Shown piece after piece: positions 8,914 to 14,427 of a stretch of 14,427 bases of DNA. Both the position numbers and the translations under genes were made by a program. This stretch comes from Trachelipus rathkii. Its lineage: Eukaryota > Arthropoda > Malacostraca > Isopoda > Trachelipodidae. Where the stretch lies: assembly GCA_015478945.1 (NCBI GenBank), contig JABUQX010042074.1, forward strand, positions 1 to 14,427, in the 5' to 3' direction. Below the pieces are notes generated by a model, which saw only the letters and a list, made by a program, of their open reading frames with translations, was not told the DNA's origin and did no database searches. Position 1 is the first letter of the stretch; each line of letters opens with the position of its first letter.

Positions 8914-9008
8914 TGGAGTCGGAGTCGGAGTCGGAGTTTCGGAGTCGCGGACTTTCCATCAGAAACTTGGAGAAAGGATAGCGGAGTCGGAGTCGGAGTC
9001 GAGTCGGT
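8914..9008 (+). repeat. GGAGTC hexamer array, copy 1
   Basis: Two clusters of GGAGTC units (8914-8948 and about 8983-9005) are separated by a 35-base unique spacer. The array begins immediately after the last recognisable LINE-B residues, so it marks the truncation of that element. A second array of the same hexamer, with GGAGCC variants, lies at 10271-10320. Confidence 0.85.
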
Positions 9009-9689
9009 AATGTTTGAAGGAGGGTGGATCGGAGTCTCAAGTCTTGAGTCCAGTAACTTCTTAAGACAGTAGAGTTTGTCAGAAAATGGGGTGAATACTG
9101 ACAAAGTTATGAATGCTTACCTGCGAGTGACTTAATCACTTCATTACAATACATGACTTGCGACTTCACATCCACAAAAGCAAAATTGCAAAACTTCTAA
9201 GCTTTTTAACCTCACGCTTATGTTTCAATTTGGAATTATATTCTAATAATTTAACCCTTCAACCTTTACCATCGTATATTTAAGATGCTGACAGAAATAA
9301 GAATTCAGTGGTACCGAAGAGGAATTTCTAATTGACAATGATATTCTACTAAACCCCCGTTTATGTTGAATTCCTATCTACAGGGAAAGCTTAACTGAAG
9401 ATCAACAACAAAAAGCTAATTCTGTACTGTTTTGCAACATGGGACTATTTGTATTAAAGGTTCCGGAAGATTCAAAAAAGAAAAGGATACATCTGAACAT
9501 ATTGTGAAGCTGATTATTACTACCAAAACCCCCGTTAATACTTTCTCAAGTCATTCTTAGGAAAGCTCAGAAGATGAGTATGAAAGCTTTTAATTATTTG
9601 AAGAGTTAGTCGAAAGCGCGACGTAGTTCAAGAAAAATGTAAAGGTCCATCCTCATCCGTGTACACCAAAATCCATATTTTAAACAAAA
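9009..9689. other. No recognisable gene; possible upstream part of a hAT-like relic
   Basis: The stretch is AT-rich. A 13-base palindrome, CTCAAG-T-CTTGAG, lies at 9036-9048. A plus-strand run around 9388-9450 reads LTEDQQQKANSVLFCNMGLF. It could be a divergent part of the hAT-like transposase whose C-terminus lies downstream, but the match is too weak to assign. Nothing else is seen. Confidence 0.4.
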
Positions 9690-9915
9690 TCCAATCTCCA
9701 CTGAAAGAAGTTGAAAATATTGATATAACTTCGAAGCTTAAATGTGAGAGGCCATCGAAGAGTATCAAGACCTTGTACAAGAAGCTGCAATTGCTGTTAC
9801 CGCTCTACTTCCAACACAAGTTAGCGTTGAAACGACTTTATTCTGATCTTCGCATTTATAAAATCAGACCTCAGAGAAAAAATGAAAGGACCCTGCAAAT
9901 GCTATTCACTTTTAA
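9690..9915 (+). pseudogene. hAT-like transposase C-terminal dimerisation region (relic)
   Basis: One plus-strand frame from 9748 reads EAIEEYQDLVQEAAIAVTAL and then LPTQVSVETTLF before a stop at 9844. A second frame continues SDLRIYKI and ends TLQMLF. A third gives SDLREKMK at about 9864-9887. Intact hAT proteins end with a block like LPTQVSVERTFSALK..KSDLR.KM....L..LFL, part of the dimerisation domain. The three-frame patchwork shows at least two indels. The rest of the protein is not identifiable. The open frame at 9659-10027 is a composite of this relic plus TA repeat and is not a gene. The family call rests on this one C-terminal block. Confidence 0.6.
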
Positions 9916-9982
9916 AATAATCATTCAATGGGTAGATGATATTAGATGTAAGGTTCATGTAACTAAGTCAATATATCATTTA

Positions 9983-10075
9983 TTATATATATATATATAT
10001 ATATATATAGTATATATATATATATAATACTAATATAATAATATATATATATAATATATAAATATATTTATACTA

Positions 10076-10120
<45 letters not shown>
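9983..10120. repeat. TA-rich microsatellite block
   Basis: Nearly pure TA runs with a few TAG and AATA breaks, directly after the hAT-like relic. Confidence 0.95.
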
Positions 10121-10122
<2 letters not shown>

Positions 10123-10154
10123 GTATAGGGGGCACGATCGGCATTTTTCAGCAT

Positions 10155-10264
10155 TTTTTTAACCGTAGATTTTTTTAGCATTTTTGCACTTTTTTTTCTG
10201 GAATGCTGGATATGTTTTATTATTTTTCAGGTACGATTTGTAAATATTTTTTAACCGTAGATTT
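10155..10264 (+). repeat. Direct repeat of an 18-mer containing AACCGTAG
   Basis: TTTTTTAACCGTAGATTT occurs at 10155-10172 and again exactly at 10247-10264, offset 92 bases. Flanking similarity is limited to T-richness. It may be an old tandem duplication or two ends of a small repeat. Confidence 0.6.
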
Positions 10265-10270
10265 CGATTT

Positions 10271-10320
10271 CGGAGTCGGACCCTGAGTCGGAGCCGGAGC
10301 CGGAGCCGGAGCCTGAGCCC
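10271..10320 (+). repeat. GGAGYC hexamer array, copy 2
   Basis: About six to seven hexamer units of GGAGTC, GGAGCC and TGAGTC type, in the same orientation as the array at 8914-9008. The C variant dominates here and the T variant dominates there, so the two arrays have diverged or were seeded separately. Confidence 0.8.
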
Positions 10321-10353
10321 TCGTTCGCCGCAAGTTCCCGCGTTTTTCAAGAT

Positions 10354-10376
10354 TTCAAGCGTTTTTAACGCTTGAA
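10354..10376. repeat. Strong hairpin, ten-base perfect arms
   Basis: TTCAAGCGTT at 10354-10363 pairs exactly with AACGCTTGAA at 10367-10376 across a three-base TTT loop. It lies in a GC-richer segment between the hexamer array and the minisatellite. No run of U follows the stem as in a bacterial terminator, and the context is eukaryotic. Confidence 0.75.
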
Positions 10377-10384
10377 GCGTCAAA

Positions 10385-10735
10385 TTGGGGGTTTTCGAGG
10401 TCAGTGATGCGTTTTCTGAGGTTCTGGAACCGGTCCAAACCAAGTCAATAGCCGACATGACTTGAAATTTTGTAAAGTCGATAGATTTTGACGTTTGAGG
10501 TGTCTATCTATGGGTTTTTGGGGTCGGGGAAGCCGTTTTTGAGGTACGTGAGGCGTTTGGAACAGGAAATTCAAGTTAAATGCCGACATGACTTGGAATT
10601 TCTAGCCTTTCAGGAGCTGCAGAGCCTTAATGTAGGTATTCTTATAGTCGGGGAAGTCTATCTATATATCTATTCTAATGAATCAGGGAATCCAAGTCAA
10701 AGGCCGACATCCTTGGACTTTCTCTGAAATTACTA
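10385..10735 (+). repeat. Three-copy degenerate minisatellite with a conserved stem-loop
   Basis: Three units are recognised by a core GCCGACAT flanked by inverted arms. Copy 1 has CAAGTCA at 10441-10447 and TGACTTG at 10458-10464. Copy 2 has CAAGTTA at 10572-10578 and TGACTTG at 10589-10595. Copy 3 has CCAAG at 10692-10696 and CTTGG at 10712-10716. Spacing is 131 and 121 bases. GTCGGGGAAG recurs in copies 2 and 3. Base composition is GC-richer than the neighbours. The open frames across it on both strands are not conserved between copies and are unlikely to be genes. Confidence 0.7.
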
Positions 10736-11249
10736 AGTTTTACACTTTTAAGGTCAAATTAAGGGTTCCTAAGGGTGGTAAATATATATATCTATCTCAA
10801 TATTTAATTTAAAAAGGGCTAGGAATAAGTCTTAAACCCACACTTTTCTTAACCACTCTTATATTATATAGTTCTAGTATCTCTCTCTCTATATATATCT
10901 CTATAACCCCGTATGTGGTGCCGTAACCTCATCGTAGACGAAGATACCCCGTGCTCAACCCTTAGGACACCTCACCCTAAAAAAATCCGAGATGTGCGTA
11001 GAATGGTTAGGTTGGAAAAGGATTCAGAGTCGATTCATCTGGAAAGAATTTGGGTTGGGAATCAGAGGAGTTGAATCTCTATCTCTCTGGGAAGCCCGTG
11101 CGTGTCCTACATTAGTAAACAGTCGTTTAAAATACAATATTATTCTGTTCCACATAACTGAATTCTGTTCTATCATGTACCAATCGTCAATTGCATTGCA
11201 TCTTGCAAAGATAACCCGTCTTTCTAAATAATACTGACATTTATATTTT
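10736..11249. other. Unassigned DNA; one small unrecognised open frame
   Basis: The stretch contains a short TA/TC-rich patch (10780-10905) and an otherwise unique segment. A 79-residue plus-strand frame at 10992-11231 (starting MCVEWLGWKRIQSRFIWKEF) has a normal-looking amino-acid mix in its first half. It matches no family I know and has no supporting context, so I do not call it a gene. Confidence 0.4.
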
Positions 11250-14200
11250 CAAATCTCATCTTTTTTGATAAACGCTAACTAATGATGATAGTGTTTTTGC
11301 GCCTTAAAGTGGAAACATGCATATATTGTTTGCGTTGTTTCTTAGTTTGGTGATTTTACATGTATAGCTTTGTGCTGTAATTTTATTGTTTTGGTTTTTT
11401 GTTAAATTGTTCGTAACTATTTTTATTTTTACCAATTATTATACTTTGTGTTTAACTTATTGGAATTCCCTCTTTTATTAACTTAATTTTTGTATATTTT
11501 TTTATAGGTATTTGTATTTGTGTATTTATTCTGTTAAACATTTTTGTTTATTAATTACAGTTATTATTGCTTTTCTGTTTTATAACTTAAAAATTGGCAT
11601 ATTTACCGAATACCTGTAAAAGCAGTAAATCAGAATCCATGTAAATTCAAAGTGCCCTCCATACCCTCATACCCTCTTATTGATCTAATTGATCTATTAT
11701 CTATTGATTCAAGTCATTATTTTTATAAACATTAACACAAAAACTTTTATTTATTTGTAATTTTTTTCTTTAAAACGATCATGTATTTAGTAAAAAATTT
11801 CATCGTCTTTTCAATGGTACATACTTTTCATACAATTGCATAATTTACATACCGGTTAAGCAGTATAATCAGGTAAATCAGAAAATCAATCTGCCCTCTA
11901 TACCCTCATACCCTTCTGTGATTCTATTGATCTATTGATCTATTGATCTATTGATTCAAGTCAGTTATTCAAACTACCCTCCATACCCAAAAACTGGTAT
12001 TTATTTCATTTTATAATTGGGTTTCTTTTAACTTTCAGTTTTTGAGTGCAGTTGAAGAGTGTGTTCGCGACATAAGAAAACTTCCCTTACAATTTTTTGC
12101 TATTTAGGCAAACAGTAAATAGATAAATCAGTAAATCAAACTGAGCCCTCCATATCCTCTATACCCTTCTTGATCTAGTTGATCTATGATCTATTATCTA
12201 TGATTCAATTCAGATTGTTGGTTTAAAGCAGTAACACAAAACTTTTAGTATTGTATTGTTTCGTGATAAACTTTTCGTTTTATTTACAGGAAAAATTTAT
12301 CCCTTTATGTTTTATTAACTTAATTATGCTGGATATACTATACCTTAAAGCCGAGTAAAGCAGTAAAATCAGTAAATCAAAACTTGCCCTCCATATCCTC
12401 ATACCCTTCTGTGATCTACTATCCATGATCTATGAATCTATTGATCTATTCATTTTCAAATCATTTTTGATAAACATAACACAAAACTTATTTATTTTGG
12501 TTTGTTTCTTTAAACTGTTCGTTTTTACTAAAAAATTTGTTTTACCTTATATGTTATAAACTTAAATTTTTTGCATATTTACATACCTAAAGCAGATAAA
12601 GCAGTAAATCAGTAAATCAAACTCCCTCCCCCCCTCTCACCCTCTGTCCATCCTTGATCTATTCATCTATTGATCTATTGAGTTCAAGTCATATTTTGTA
12701 TTAACATTAACACAAAACTTTATTTATTTTTGTTTGTTCTTTAAACTTTCGTTTTTACTAAAAAATTTATACCTTTTATGTTTATAACTTAAATTTTGTG
12801 TGCAGTATTTACATACCGTTAAAGCAGTGAAATCAGTAAATCAGTAAATCAAAACTCCCTCCCCAATACCTCATACCCTTCTGTGATCGATTCACATTAT
12901 CTATGATCTATTGATTTCTAGTGTGATGTTGGCAAGTCATATTGGTGAGGGAGAGCAGGTAAAGCGAGCTAAAACTTTATTTGATGTTGTGTGTTGTCTG
13001 GGTGGTGAGAGTACGGGTGTCGTGACTAAAAAATTTATCGCCGTTGTTGATGTTATAGAGGCTTGAGAATGTTTGTGCATATTTACGATGAGCCTGTGAG
13101 AGAGCAGGGTAAATCAGGAAGATGCAGTAAGGAATCAAACGAAGGCCCTCGCAGTACGCGGCTCGAGTACTGCCATCCATAGCTCTATGATCTATTAGTC
13201 TATTATCTAGTTGATTCAAGTCAGATTTGGGTATAACATAAACAGAAAAAGACTTTGATGTTATTTTTGTGTTTTTTCTTTAAACTTTTCGGCGTTTTTT
13301 AGCTAAGAAAGGGAATTTATACCTTATGTTTGATAAACGTTAGAATTTTTTGCCAGATTTACAAACGCTGAGTAAAAGCAGTAAATCGAGTTAACCAGTA
13401 AAACAAGACTGCCCAGCCGAGTTACCCCTCATGAACCGAGTCCACCGACTATTATGCTATTATCTTAGTTTGAGTCTATTGATTCAAGTCGAGTATCATT
13501 TTGGCTAAACATAACATAGTAACGGTTAGTTTATTTTGTTTGTTCTTAAACTTTTCGTTTTTACTAAAAAATGTATTCTGTGATGTTTTAAGCGTAGAAT
13601 TTTGTTTGTGCATAGTTAGCAAAAAACCTTAAAGCAAAGTAAATCAGGGTAAAATCAGTAAACCAAACTACCCTTCATACCCTCATGACCGCTTCTGTGA
13701 TAACTATGTTGATCTATTGATCTGATTGATCTATTGAGTTCGAAGTCGATTTTGTGATGAACGATAGACAGCAAAAGCTTTTAGTTTATTTTGTGGTTTG
13801 TTCTTTAAGAACTTTCGTTTTTTACAAGAAAATTGTATTTCTTTTATGTTGTATAACTTAAAAGAATGTTGGCATAGTTTACAAACCTTAAGCGGAGTAA
13901 ATCAGTTAAATCAGTAAATCAAACTACCCTTCGATACCCTCATACCCTTCTGTGAATCTATTGATCTATTGATCTATTGATCTATTGATCTATTTGATTC
14001 AAGTATATTTTGATATAACATAGTCACAAAAACTTTATTTATTTGTTGTGTCTTTAAACATTTATGTTTTTACTATAAAAATTTATATTTTCAATTTGCT
14101 TTGATTATTATTGTTTTTACTAAAAAATTATTCTTTTTATGTTATAACTTAAAAAATTTGCAATTTACATACCCTTTAAAGAGGTAAATCAGTAAATCAG

Positions 14201-14427
14201 TAAATCAAACTACCCTCCATACCCTCATACCCTTACATGATCTCATACCCTCTTATTGATCTATTGATCCTATTATCTATTGATCATTGATTCGAAGTCA
14301 TATTTTGGTATACATAGTACAAAAAACTTTTATTTATTTTGTTTTGTTCTTGAAACATTATGTTTTACTATAAAATTAATATTTGTTTTAATTTGTTCAT
14401 TATTTTTACTGTATTCGTATTTTTCCT
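11250..14427 (+). repeat. Satellite array, about 250-bp unit, about 11 copies, running off the window
   Basis: A unit recurs with anchors (AAAGCAGTAAATC-like) near 11619, 11858, 12112, 12360, 12596, 12822, 13105, 13375, 13632, 13889 and 14178, so the spacing is 226-289 bases. Each unit reads in order: an A/T-rich half (AACATAACACAAAAACTTT, GTTTGTTCTTTAAAC, CGTTTTTACTAAAAAATTTA, TTATGTTATAACTTAAA, GCATATTTACATACC); two or three CAGTAAAT octamers; ACCCTCCAT, ACCCTCAT and ACCCTTCTG; two to five TGATCTAT octamers; and TGATTCAAGTCA. The left edge is eroded: TTTGATAAACGCTAAC near 11265 already resembles the unit, and copy 1 is enlarged. No conserved reading frame spans the units, so it is non-coding tandem DNA. 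Confidence 0.93.

Noticed and set aside
8568..9104. Long overlapping open frames on both strands across the GA tract
   Set aside because: The Arg/Glu and Ser/Leu runs are artefacts of a stop-free (GA)n repeat. The plus frame also overlaps decayed LINE-B and the hexamer array.
10159..10589. Minus-strand open frames through the hexamer array and minisatellite
   Set aside because: They depend on repeat-derived Arg/Leu runs and are not maintained between minisatellite copies.
10992..11231. 79-codon plus-strand frame as a gene
   Set aside because: There is no recognisable domain and no supporting context, and the length is common by chance.
12977..13219. 80-codon minus-strand frame within the satellite
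   Set aside because: It falls in the most disrupted satellite copy and is absent from the other copies.
11250..14427. CRISPR array
   Set aside because: The unit is about 250 bases with all parts repeated. There are no short repeats alternating with unique spacers, and the context is eukaryotic.
1..14427. tRNA, rRNA or telomeric repeats
   Set aside because: I saw no cloverleaf-type arms with A/B boxes, no rRNA-like conserved blocks and no TTAGG/TTAGGG arrays on reading both strands. This was by eye only.

Overview
This is eukaryotic, non-coding, repeat-dominated DNA with no intact gene that I can support. The base composition is AT-rich. It holds long (TA)n microsatellites, a (GA)n tract and a large satellite array. 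It also carries APE-type LINE remains of the kind often annotated as 'craniofacial development protein 2-like' or 'endonuclease-reverse transcriptase', and two DNA-transposon relics. This mix suggests an invertebrate, most likely an arthropod (a crustacean is plausible), but the sequence alone does not fix the organism. There are no bacterial operons, Shine-Dalgarno sites, tRNAs or rRNAs.

Layout. 1-600: AT-rich with no gene. 601-820: an isolated GC-rich island with C-runs and two short hairpins. 828-1320: TA-rich microsatellite. 1325-2965 (minus): a decayed, 5'-truncated LINE (LINE-A) with reverse-transcriptase and C-terminal motifs, ending in a short TAAAG-type tail that abuts the microsatellite. 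2971-4092: three more TA-rich blocks separated by T-rich or unique spacers. 4093-5229: unique AT-rich DNA with a small palindrome cluster. 5230-6475 (minus): a frameshifted transposase relic with HWDGK, FDTT and CRH motifs. 6485-8910 (plus): a second, different LINE (LINE-B), from endonuclease to reverse transcriptase. It is interrupted by a (GA)n tract at 8677-8873 and ends at a GGAGTC hexamer array at 8914-9008. 9690-9915 (plus): the C-terminal relic of a hAT-like transposase. 9983-10120: TA microsatellite. 10121-10735: short repeats, a second GGAGYC array, a strong hairpin and a three-copy minisatellite of about 120-131 bp with a conserved stem-loop. About 11250 to the window end: a satellite with a period of about 250 bp and about 11 copies, each containing three successive blocks of octamer subrepeats.

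The pieces do not form a functional pathway. They record layered insertion, decay and simple-repeat expansion. LINE-B abuts the minus-strand transposase relic and probably inserted next to or into it. Both LINEs carry stops and frameshifts, and LINE-B also has changed catalytic aspartates. The most distinctive structures are the octamer-built satellite and the stem-loop minisatellite. I found no clear sign of an undescribed protein-coding system.
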